Assembly: GCA_034336665.1 (NCBI GenBank)
Contig: CM067591.1
Coordinates: forward strand, 1,550,001 to 1,614,000
DNA from: Luscinia megarhynchos
Taxonomy: Eukaryota; Chordata; Aves; Passeriformes; Turdidae
Direction: 5' to 3'
Length of the DNA stretch: 64,000 nt
Positions 12,701 through 25,019 of this stretch are shown piece after piece; positions within the stretch are counted from its first letter, which is position 1, and each line of letters begins with the position of its first letter. Under the pieces are notes generated by a model. It did not search any database. It worked only from the letters and a program-made list of their open reading frames with translations, and had not been told where the DNA came from. Both the position numbers and the translations under genes were made by a program.

Positions 12701-15700
12701 GGGAGTTGGGGGGATTGGGGGTCTGGGGGTCCTGAGGGGAAAATTTGGGGGTCCTGGGATAACCGGGAGGGGGGTTTGGGGGGTCCTGGGGGGGGAATTT
12801 GGGGGGTCCTGGGGGGGGGGTTTGGGGGATCTGGGGGGCTCCTGGGGGGAAATTTGGGGGGTCCTGGGGGGGATGTTGGGGGGTCCTGAGGGGGTCCTGG
12901 GGAGGAATTTGGGGGGTCCTGGGGGGGATGTTGGGGGGTCCTGAGGGGTCCTGGGGGGAAATTTGGGGGTCCTGGGATAACTGGGAGGGGTCTGGGGGGT
13001 CCTGGGGGGGGGTTGGGGGGGTCCTGGGGGGGTGTCTGGGGGATCTGGGAGGTCCTGGGGGGTCCTGAGGGGAATTTGGGGAGTCCTGGGGGGGTGTTTG
13101 GGGGGGTCTGGAGGGGAATTTGGGGGTCCTGGGGGAGGTCTGGGGGGGGTCCTGAGGGGAATTTGGGTCCTGGGGGAGAGTTTGGGGGGTCTGGAGGGTC
13201 CTGGGGGAGGTCTGAGGGATCCTGGGGAGGGGTGTGGGGAGGGTTTGGGGGGGGGGTCCTGGGGGAGGATTTGGGGGGATCCTGGGGGGAGGTGTAGGGG
13301 GGTCCTGAGGGGGAAATTAGGGGGGTCCTGGGGGGGTTTGGGGGGTCCTGGGGAGGAATTTAAAGGGGACCTCAGGGGGTCCTGGGCGGAATTTGGGGGG
13401 TCCTGAGGGGGTCCCTGGGGGGGGGGTTTAGGGGGTCCTGGGGGGTCCTGAGGGGAGAAATTTAGGGGGGTCCTAGGGGGGGTCTTGGGGAGGGTTTGGG
13501 GGGTCCTGGGGGAAGAGTTTGGGGGGTCCTGGGGGGTTCTGGGGAGGGTTTGAGGGGTTTGGGGGGGTCCTGGGGGATCCTGGGGAGGGAGGTCTGGGGG
13601 GTCCTGGGAGGGTCCTGGGGAGGAGGGTTTGAGGGGTCCTAGAGGGGTCCTGAGGGAGCATTTGGGGGGTCCTGGGGGAAGAGTTTGGGGTGGTCTGGGG
13701 GGGTCCTGGGGAGGGTTTGAGGGGTTTGGGGGGTTCTGGAGATGGTTTGGGGGGTCCTGGGGGGGTCCTGGGGAGGGTCTGAGGGGTGTCCTGTGGATGC
13801 TTTGGGGGGTCTTGGGGAGGGTTTGGGGGTCCTGGGGGAGGGTCTGGGGGTCTGAGGCGATCCCTGGTGATCCTGAGGAGTGTTTGAAGCGGACAAGCTT
13901 GCTCTGTGTGTGTGTGTGTATGTGGGGAGGGGTCTCCAGACCGGACTAATCCCCACCCCCAGGGCGCTGCGCCCCCTTGCGAGCACGGGACCCCTACGTG
14001 TAGCTGGCTGCTGGCGAGCAGCTAGGCACTGGGACGACGGCAGGCATGGCGGGCAGCTGGGAGTTCAACGAGAGGTGGGGGGGTCTGGGGGGGGGGTGAA
14101 GTTTGGGGGGTCAGGGGAGGAGTTTGAGGGGGGTTTGGGGGGGATTTGGGGGGTCCCAGGGGAGGGTTTGAGGGGGTTTGGGGGGTGCGAGGGGTCCCGA
14201 GGGGAGGGTTTGAGGGGGGGTTTAGAGTTTGGGGGGTCCAGGGAGGGGTTTGAGGGGGTTTGGGGGGTGCGAGGGGGTCCCGGGGAGGGGTTTGAGGGGG
14301 GTTTGGGGGGGTTGGGGGGTCCCGGGGAGGTTTGGGTGTTCTGGAGGTCCCGGGGAGGGTTTGAGGGGGTTTGGGGGGAGTTGGGGGGTCCCGGGGAGGG
14401 TTTGGGTGTCCTGGGGGGTCCTGGGGAGAGTTTGGGGGGGTCCCAGGGGAGGGTCTGAGGGGGGTTTGGGGGGGATTTGGGGGAGGGTCTGGGGGGTCCC
14501 AGGGAGGGGTCTGGGGGGGTTTGGGGGGGGGGTGCGAGGGGGTCCTGGGGGAGGGTCTTGGTGTCCTGGAGGTCCCGGGGGAGGGTTTGGGGGGGATTTG
14601 GGGGAGGGTTTGGGGGGTCCCAGGGAGGGTTTGAGGCGGGGGTTTGGGGGAGGGTTTGGGGGGTCCTGGGGGAGGGTTTGGGTGTCCTGGGGGGTCCTGG
14701 GGGGAGGGTTTGGGGGGTCCCAGGGAGGGTCTGAAGAGGGGGGTTTGGGGGGGGGTTTGGGGGGAGGGTCTGGGGGGGTCCCAGGGGAGGGTTTGAGGGG
14801 GTTTTGGGGGGGGTGCGAGGGGTCCTGGGGAGGGTTTGGGTGTCCTGGGGGGTCCTGGGGAGGGTTTGGGGGGTCAGACAGGGGTCTGGAGGGGATTTCA
14901 GGGGGGGTCAGGGGAGGGTCTGGGGGGGTTTGGGGGGGGTTGGGGGGGGTCCCGGGGAGGGTTTGGGTGTCCTGGGGGTCCTGGGGAGAGTTTGGGGGGG
15001 TCCCAGGGGAGGGTCTGGGGGGGTTTGGGGGGGGGATTTGGGGGAGGGTCTGGGGGGGTCCCAGGAGGGGTTTTGGGAAGGGTTTGGGGGTTTCCTGGGG
15101 GGTCCTAGGGGTGGGTTTGGGTGTCCTGATGAAGATTTGGGGAGGGTTTTGGGGGGTCCTGGAGGAGTCCCAGGGGAGTCCCAGCGCGGGGGTCAGGGGG
15201 TCGGCCAGCTCAGCCAGTTCTCTCCGGTTCTCCGAGTCCCTCCGGTTCTCTCCCGGTTCTCTCCGGTCCCTCCGGTCCCGCTCGGTTCTCTCCGGCTCTC
15301 TCGGTCCCTCCGGTCCCGCTCAGTTCTCTCCGGCTCTCCGGTCCCTCTGCTCTCTCGGTTCTCTCGGTCCCGCCCGGCTCTCTCCGGTCCCTCCGGTCCC
15401 TCCGGTTCTCCGGTCCCCGCCCGGCTCTCTCAGTCCCGCCCGGTTCTCTCAGTTCTCTCCGGTCCCTCCGGTTCTCTCCGGTCCCTCCGGTCCCTCCGGT
15501 CCCTCCGGTCCCTCCCGGTGCCGCGGGTCCCGCGCAGGTTCGAGTGGGAGCTGCCCCCCGGAGGAAGGCAGCGCAGCACCGGCTGGAGGCGGCGGTGAAA
15601 TGCACCATGAGCGCCGTGACCCGCGAGAAGGCGGCGCTGGGCAAGGTGGGGGGCGCCGGGGGTCCGGGGGGGTCCTGGGGGGTCCTGGGGGGTGTTTGGG

Positions 15701-17526
15701 GGAGGGTTTGGGGGTCCTGGGGGGTTCTAGGGGGGGCTGGGGAGGATTTGGGGGTCCTGGGGTGGGTTTGGGGAGGATTTGGGGGGTCCTGGGGGGGGGG
15801 CTGGGGGAGGGTTTGGGGGGGGGGTCCTGGGGGGCGTTTGGGGGAGGATTTGGGGGGGTCCTGGGGGGGGCGTTTGGGGGAGGGTTTGGGGGTCCTGGGG
15901 GAGGGAATTTCAGGGGGGTCCTGGGGGGTGTTTGGGGGTGGGTCTGGGGGGATATGGGGGTGTCCTGGGGGAGAGTTTGGGGGGTCCTGGGGGGTGTTTG
16001 GGGAGGGTCTGGGGTGTCCTGGGGAGGCGTTGGGGGAGGGTTGGGGGGTCTGGGGGGTGTCCTGGGGGAGAGTTTGGGGGTCCTGGGGAGAGTTTGGGGG
16101 GTCCTGGGGTGGGTTTGGGGGAGGGTTTTGGGGATCCTGGGGAGGAGGAATTTCGAGGGGTCCTGGGGGGTCATGGGGGGGGATCTGGGGGATCCTGGGG
16201 AAGGTTTGGGGGAGGGTTTGGGGGGTCCCAGGGGAGGGTTTTGGGGGGTCCTGGAAGAGTCCTGGGGGTCCCAGGGATGGTTTGGGGGAGGGTTTGGGTG
16301 GTCTAGGGGGTCCTGGGGGAGGGTTTGGGGGGTCCTGGGAAGGGTTTTGGGGGTCCTGGGGTGGGGTTGGGGGTCCCAGAGAGAATTTGGGGGGATTTGG
16401 GTGGTCTAGGGGGGGGGGATGTGGGGGGGTTCTGGAGGGGGTCCTGGGGAGGATTTGGGGAGGATTTGGGGGGTCCCGGGGGTCCCGGGCAGGGTCTGGG
16501 GGGTCCCAGGGGGGTCCCAGAGCAGGAGTCTAGGGGGTCCCGGGGATGGTTTAGGGGGTCCCGGGGGTCCCAGGCAGGGGTTTAGGGGGTCGGGCAGGGT
16601 CTAGGGGGTCCCAGGGACCCCCAGCCTGCTCCCCACGGGCTGCAGCTGGACCTGGGCGCAGGTGGATCTGTCCGACAGCAGCCGCGCTGGTGAGGGGCGA
16701 GCCAGGGGTCTCAGGGGAGTCTCCGGGGTGTGGGAGGGGGCTGGGGGGCACTGGGGGGGTCTCTGGGAGGGAGTCTGGGGGGTCTGGGGGCAGTGGGGGA
16801 GTGTCTGGGGGTCTCTGGGGGTCTCTGGGGGAGTGTGGGGGGGTCTGGGGGCACTGGGGGGGGGGGTCTCTGGGAGGGTCTGGGGGGTCTCAGGGGGCAC
16901 TGGGGGGTCTCTGGGGGTCTCTGGGGGGTCTCTGGGGGTCTGGGGACACTGGGGGGGGGTCTCTGGGGGGCTGGGGAGTGTCTGGGGGTCTCTGGGGGGT
17001 CTCTGGGGGAAGGTCTGGGGGGGTCTGAGGAGTTTCAGAAGGACACTGGGGGGGGTCTCAGGGGTCTCTGGGGGGGTCTCTGGGGGGTGTCATTGGGGTC
17101 TCTGGGGGGTTCTCCGGGGGTGGCTGGGGGTCTCTGGGAACGTCTGGGGGGGTCTCCGGGGGTCTTTGGGGTTTTGGGGGGTATCTGGGGGGTGTCGTGG
17201 GGGTCTCTGGGGGTCTCTGGGAAGGTCTGGGGGGTCTCTGGGGGGTCTCAGGGGTCTCTAGGGGTCTCAGGGGTTCTGGGGGGGTCTCGGGGGTCTCTGG
17301 GAAGGTCTGAGGGTCTCTGGGGGGTCTCTGGGGGGTCTCAGGGGTCTCGGGGGTCTCTGGGGGTCTCTGACTCTGCAGGTACGAGCTGCAGGGACAGCGC
17401 CCAGCCCCTGGATGCAGGGACCCCCAGTTCCCACGGGGGCTCGGGGGTCAGGACCCCCACCGCTACCGCCCTCCCCACCCACCAAAGAGGCGCCGGGCCC
17501 TTCGCGCCCCTCCCCGACTGTTCTGA
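619..17526 (+). CDS. ESYT1: Extended synaptotagmin-1, 3' part of gene (C2D and C2E exons)
   Basis: ESYT1 is an ER-anchored tether that moves lipids at ER-plasma membrane contacts through an SMP domain and binds membranes through five C2 domains. Only the region from the C2C-C2D linker to the C-terminus lies here; the SMP, C2A and C2B parts are left of the window. I recognise exons 619-708, 3006-3101, 5554-5616, 7994-8080, 8153-8289, 9680-9799, about 12619-12687, 13963-14074, 15538-15645, about 16639-16689 and 17379 onward. Their order and peptides follow human ESYT1 (WLPLEQVRSGRLHVRLE, AESLELQ, IVHGC, EFNER, FEWELP, WYELQ). The first four are clean. Later ones need one or more indels to stay open, so the protein cannot be read without correction. 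The 3' end is fixed by a poly(A) signal at 18668. MYL6 follows in the same direction. Confidence 0.9.
715..2960. repeat. C/A-rich array, ESYT1 intron
   Basis: Units such as CCCCAAACCCCTCCCCAGAG repeat with changing spacer. The purine/pyrimidine bias is opposite to that left of the exon at 619. Confidence 0.9.
3006..3101 (+). CDS. ESYT1: ESYT1 exon, start of C2D
   Basis: A 32-codon exon, phase 0 to 0, acceptor CCCCAG and donor GTGAGA. It starts VLHSN and ends DRAAGLP, equivalent to the first beta strand of human C2D (YMERAEDLP). Its donor edge CCGGTGAGAC is repeated through the following intron. Confidence 0.88.
3102..4830 (+). repeat. Minisatellite carrying copies of the ESYT1 donor site
   Basis: Units of about 70-130 bp consist of CCAAAATGTGCCCAAAATAT runs closed by CACCGGTGAGACAGCCCCG, a copy of the adjacent exon end and donor (3098-3117). 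I count about 18 copies after the real one, for example near 3172, 3243, 3314, 3579, 3747, 3828, 3910, 4044, 4126, 4342, 4414, 4538, 4730 and 4815. Confidence 0.9.
4831..5541. repeat. Decamer array ATGTCCCCAA
   Basis: Near-perfect 10-bp and 12-bp units of ATGTCCCCAA(A) reach the acceptor of the exon at 5554. Confidence 0.9.
5554..5616 (+). CDS. ESYT1: ESYT1 exon, C2D middle
   Basis: A 21-codon exon, phase 0 to 0, using the acceptor GGGCAG at 5548-5553 rather than the CCCAG ending at 5545, because only this start keeps the frame. The end PELGESAQRSR followed by TCAPSPDPEW in the next exon aligns with human TVGDSSHKTKT then SAPVWDE. The earlier AG would give a 71-nt exon and break the frame. 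Confidence 0.75.
5620..6960. repeat. G-rich array GGGGATTTTGGGGGGTCCCA
   Basis: Units of about 20-30 bp with long G runs. The strand bias flips from C-rich to G-rich across the 63-bp exon just before it. Strong G-quadruplex potential on +. Confidence 0.9.
6961..7965. repeat. Minisatellite GGTGAATCCGAGCGGATTTT
   Basis: Units built from AATCCGAGCGGATTTTTGGG, TTCCCAGACGATTTTTGGGG and GGTTCACC segments in mixed order, up to the exon at 7994. Confidence 0.88.
7994..8080 (+). CDS. ESYT1: ESYT1 exon, C2D
   Basis: A 29-codon exon, phase 0 to 0, acceptor CCCCCAG and donor GTCCGT. It contains EWGEGFSFLIRQPRAESLEL, matching human C2D ESASFLIRKPHTESLELQV. There are no repairs needed. Confidence 0.9.
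8153..8289 (+). CDS. ESYT1: ESYT1 exon, C2D end, with a probable frameshift
   Basis: Follows the previous exon after only 72 bases. It reads VKEEGGQALGSLRLPLAPLL and LALDGWVPLGGG cleanly. The last 25 bases fit human LLRAQLG only in another frame (RAQLG), and the exon ends out of phase with the next exon. A one- or two-base indel near 8270 is the simplest explanation; the donor is GTGAGT. Confidence 0.8.
8290..9400. repeat. G-rich array GGGGAGGGTTTGAGGGGTCC
   Basis: Units of about 21-45 bp, sometimes containing TCTGGATGTTCTGGGG. Confidence 0.88.
9401..9679 (+). repeat. Two echo copies of an ESYT1 acceptor and exon start
   Basis: CCCAG followed by GTGCTGGTGCCCCAGCGC occurs at 9422 and 9559, ahead of the true exon at 9680. 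The flanking intron segment (CAGGTGTCTGGGG, CAGCCGTACCCC) is copied too, giving units of 137 and 121 bp. Confidence 0.88.
9680..9799 (+). CDS. ESYT1: ESYT1 exon, linker before C2E, with a G-run frameshift
   Basis: Begins VLVPQRAQ (human ILVSQHS) and ends in another frame with EREAGALRQRRPLAER (human ELRQRLTHVDSPL). The frames switch in the G run at about 9711-9720, so one G too many is likely. The donor is GTGCGG. Two copies of its first bases with an AG acceptor lie just upstream. Confidence 0.75.
9830..11392. repeat. AATTCATTCCC array
   Basis: About 1.5 kb of AATTCATTCCC, AATTCCCG and ATTAATTCCC units inside ESYT1. It is rich in overlapping GAATTC sites at its left end and drifts to AAATTCCC at the right. 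No exon seen. Confidence 0.92.
11403..12575. repeat. GGGGTTTT array
   Basis: Units of GGGGTTTTGTTTTGGGTTTT with almost no C on +. It resembles ciliate telomere repeats only by composition. Confidence 0.9.
12619..12687 (+). CDS. ESYT1: ESYT1 exon, first strands of C2E, indel-ridden
   Basis: The end AIVHGC with donor GTGCGG matches human VSIVHGCR. The preceding 50 bases resemble the expected coding for ATLHLRYHSEQHKLV but only after several single-base indels, and the acceptor is degraded (TTGAG where CAG is expected). The start is approximate. Confidence 0.6.
12690..13870. repeat. G-rich array GGGGGGTCCTGGGGGG
   Basis: Units of about 15-35 bp in an ESYT1 intron. A short (TG)n tract at 13903-13920 follows. 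Confidence 0.88.
13963..14074 (+). CDS. ESYT1: ESYT1 exon, C2E calcium-binding loop region, indel-ridden
   Basis: Pieces ALRP, RDPYV and EFNER match human RSLRQNGRDPPDPYVSL and LSPEFNERFEW in the right order, but in different frames, with one in-frame TAG between them. The acceptor is CCCCCAG and the donor is GTGGGG. Confidence 0.65.
14075..15185. repeat. G-rich array GGGGAGGGTTTGGGTGTCCT
   Basis: Repeated GGGGAGGGTTTGGGTGTCCT and GAGGGGGTTTGGGG units in an ESYT1 intron. Confidence 0.88.
15215..15530. repeat. Array CGGTTCTCTCCGGTCCCTC
   Basis: Pyrimidine-rich units of 9-19 bp run right to the acceptor of the exon at 15538, effectively forming a very long polypyrimidine tract. Confidence 0.9.
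15538..15645 (+). CDS. ESYT1: ESYT1 exon, C2E, with a frameshift
   Basis: FEWELPP opens the exon; a second frame gives HRLEAAVKCTMSAVTREKAA then LGK, matching human QRRKLDVSVKSNSSFMSRER and LLGK. The frame changes in the CCCCCC run near 15553-15558. The donor is GTGGGG. Confidence 0.75.
15650..16615. repeat. G-rich array GGGGGTCCTGGGGGAGGGTT
   Basis: Same general style as the preceding G-rich introns but with its own unit mix, including GGAGGAATTTC segments. Confidence 0.85.
16639..16689 (+). CDS. ESYT1: ESYT1 exon, C2E end, indel-ridden
   Basis: QLDLGA then VDLSDSSRA, matching human VQLDLAETDLSQGVAR. One extra base is needed between the halves. The acceptor seems damaged: CCCACGGGC where CCCACAGG would fit. 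The donor is GTGAGG. Confidence 0.6.
16692..17370. repeat. Array GGGGGTCTCTGGGGG
   Basis: Units of 10-20 bp fill the last ESYT1 intron. Confidence 0.88.
17379..17526 (+). CDS. ESYT1: ESYT1 last coding exon, end uncertain
   Basis: The acceptor CTGCAG is followed by G-TAC-GAG-CTG-CAG, giving WYELQ with the previous exon (human RWYDLM). This frame stays open for about 48 residues to TGA at 17524-17526, longer than the roughly 12 residues expected. Either the bird tail is longer or an indel hides an earlier stop. Confidence 0.5.
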
Positions 17527-17589
17527 CCCCCCTCGTGCCTTGGGACCCCCCCAAATCCGGGGGCGCTTGGAGCTGCTGCCGCCGCGAGA

Positions 17590-18612
17590 GGTGTCCCCAA
17601 ATTCGAGGGTGTCCCCAAATTCGGGGGTGTCCCCGGGTGTCCTCAGGGTGTCCCCAAACTGTCACCAAAGCCGGGATGTCCCAGATTGTCACTGGGATGT
17701 CCCAAATTATCACCGGGGTGTCCCCAAGGGTGTCACCGCTGGGATGTCCCCAGATTCGGGGTGTCCCGGGTGTCACCAAAGCCGGGATGTCCCCAAATTC
17801 CGGGATGTCCCCAAGGTGCCACCACCAAGATGTCCCCAAAGGTGTCACCGGGGGTATCCCTAAGTGTCACCGGGGTGTCCCCAAATTGCCACTGTGGGAT
17901 GTCCCCAAGGTGTCACCACTGGGATGTCCCCAAATTGTCACCAAAGCCGGGATGTCCCCAAATTCTGGGATGTCCCAAATTGTCACCAGGGATGTCCCCA
18001 AAGGTGTCACCAAAGCCGGGAGTGTCCCCAGATTGTTACTGCGGGGGTGTCCCCAGGGTGCCACCACTGGGATGTCCCCAAATTGTCACCGTGGGGTGAC
18101 CCCAAATTGTCACCGGGGTGTCCCCAAATTGTCACCAAAGCTGGGCTGTCCCCAAGGTGTCACTGCCAGAGTGGCACCGGGATGTCACCGGGATGTCACC
18201 GGGACAACCGGGATGGCACAGGTGTCCCTAGGATATCACCGGGTGCCACTGCAAGGCCACCGCTGTGTCGCCACCACCGTGATGCCACCGCCGCCACCGG
18301 GTGTCACCGGGATAACCGGGATGTCACCGGGTGTCACCGGAGATGTCCCTGGGATGTCACCAGGATGTCACCGAGTGTCACCGGGGATGTCACCGGGGTG
18401 TCACCGGGATAACCGGGATAACCGGGATGTCACCGAGTGTCACCGGGATGTCACCGGGTGTCACCGGGATAACCGGAATGTCACCGGATGTCACCGGGAT
18501 GTCACCGGGATGTCCCTGGGATGTCACCGGGATGTCCCTGGGATGTCACCGGGATGTCACCGGGATGTCACCAGGATGTCACCGGGATGTCACCGGCTGT
18601 CACCGGCTGTCG
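17590..18612. repeat. ESYT1 3'UTR minisatellites
   Basis: First GATGTCCCCAAATTGTCACC-type units with CAAAGCCGGGATGTCCCC, then from about 18170 a tighter GATGTCACCGG array with GATAACCGG variants. Both are upstream of the poly(A) signal, so they are probably transcribed into the 3'UTR. Confidence 0.8.
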
Positions 18613-18667
18613 CCGCCCCTCCCCCCCGCTGCCTTGCCGGGTCTGCGTCCCCGCCCTCCCCCGCGCT

Positions 18668-18673
18668 AATAAA
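18668..18673 (+). terminator. ESYT1: ESYT1 poly(A) signal AATAAA
   Basis: AATAAA in CGCTAATAAAGGAGGG, downstream of the last ESYT1 exon and about 700 bp before the MYL6 promoter. Confidence 0.75.
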
Positions 18674-18759
18674 GGAGGGAGGACACGGTGGCAGCTCCCG
18701 CGTGACCTCGAGGGCGTGGCCGCGGCCCGGGGGTCCCCAGGGGGTCATCGGGGGTCCCC

Positions 18760-19260
18760 GTGGGGGGTGGGGGGTGGGTGTCCCTTTGGGAGTGTCCCTG
18801 GGGTGTCCCATGGGTGTCCAGTCGCGGTGACCTCCCTGAGGTGTCCCCAGGGGTGTCCCCAGTGGCGATGGGTGTCACTTTGGGGTGTCCCCCGTGGGGT
18901 CCGAGTGTCGGATGTCACTTTGGGGTGTCCCCTGGGGGTGTCCCCAGTGGGGTGCAGACACTGGGTGACCTCCCTGGGGTGTCCCTTGGGATGTCCCCAG
19001 TGGGGTCTGAGTCCTGGATGTCCCCAGGGGTGTCCCCAGTGGGGGTGGGTGTCCCTTTGGGGTGTCCCCTGGGGTGTCCCATGGGTGTCCAGTCGCGGGT
19101 GACCTCCCTGAGGTGTCCCCAGGGGTGTCCCCAGTGGGGCGCAGACACTGGGTGACCTCCCTGGGGTGTCCCTTGGGTGTCCACTCGCGGGTGTCCCCTC
19201 GGGTGTCCCCGGGGGTGTCCCCGGGCTGTCCCCCTGCCTCGGTGTCCCCTTGGGTGGCGG
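18760..19260. repeat. Intergenic GTGTCCCCAG minisatellite
   Basis: Units such as GGTGTCCCCAGGGGTGTCCC mixed with CACTGGGTGACCTCCCTGGG fill the ESYT1-MYL6 spacer. Confidence 0.85.
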
Positions 19261-19299
19261 TGCCACCTCCCGTGCCCATCTAAAGCCAAAACATCCCCC

Positions 19300-19427
19300 G
19301 CGGGCGCAGGGCGCGGTCCCTTGCGGCCCCGCCCCCTCATGAATAATTACCGCGCTCGTGGCGCGTGACGCAGCCGCGCGGTGACGCCCGAGCGCGCAAG
19401 GACCGGACGGGAGCAGCAGCCGCCGCC
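19300..19427 (+). promoter_or_regulatory. MYL6: MYL6 promoter and 5'UTR
   Basis: A short non-repetitive CpG-rich stretch with CCCCGCCCCC, an A/T island TGAATAATTA at 19340-19349 and two CRE-like TGACGC half sites at 19368 and 19382. It sits directly before the MYL6 start codon. The start of transcription is not visible. Confidence 0.6.
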
Positions 19428-24324
<4,897 letters not shown>

Positions 24325-24482
24325 AGACCCCTCCCCATTATTCTGTGCCCCCCCCTCCCCCATCCTCTGTCCCCTCCTCACTCGATTTTTGTGCCTTTTT
24401 CCCTCATTTTTTCTGTCACCTCCACCACGTCCCCACGCCCCCCCCTCAGCCCCACCGGCTAAATTATTGCTCCACAGCACCA

Positions 24483-24488
24483 AATAAA
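24483..24488 (+). terminator. MYL6: MYL6 poly(A) signal AATAAA
   Basis: CAAATAAAGGC about 160 bases after the stop codon. Confidence 0.85.
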
Positions 24489-24587
24489 GGCTCAGAATTG
24501 TCCTTGTGCCCCCCTCCCCTCGTGTGTGTCCCCCCGGACAAACCCAGCACCACCAGGCCGCTTCTTCCCGCCCGGGGACTTGGAATT

Positions 24588-24600
24588 TTTATTTTTTATT
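24588..24600 (-). terminator. SMARCC2: SMARCC2 poly(A) signals (minus strand AATAAA twice)
   Basis: TTTATT at 24588-24593 and 24595-24600 read AATAAA on the minus strand, about 345 bases after the SMARCC2 stop. They lie about 100 bases from the MYL6 signal on the other strand. Confidence 0.6.
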
Positions 24601-24942
24601 GGTTTTTAAAAAAGAAACGAACAGAAAAAAAACCAGAACAACAAAAAAAACAAAACCAAAAAAGGGATGAGGATGAGGATGAGGAGGAGCTGGGAGGGGG
24701 GAGTTGTTTTTTTTTTTTTTGAGGGGGGGAAATGCCCATGTGCCAGGTGGGATTGGGAGCTGTCTCATAAATAACCGGGGGAGCAGAGACCGGCCCCCCG
24801 GGAGACCAACACTTAAATAAAATCCGGGACAATCATAAAAAAAGAGCAAAGCTGGGGGGAGGAGGAGGAGGGCGGGGAGGGGTCGCTGGGGAGCCCGGTC
24901 TGGGGGGCTGCGGCGTCCGGGGGGAGCTCAGGCCAGGGGGTC

Positions 24943-25019
24943 TCACTGGGTGGGGGGCACGGGGGTGGCCGTGCTGGGGGGTGGGCACGATGGGCTCCGG
25001 CTGCAGGGGGGACCTTGGT
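24943..25019 (-). CDS. SMARCC2: SMARCC2 last exon
   Basis: Codes DQGPPCSRSPS through TATPVPPTQ and stop, against human TVTPVPPPQ. Minus-strand acceptor CCCCGCAG. Confidence 0.88.
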
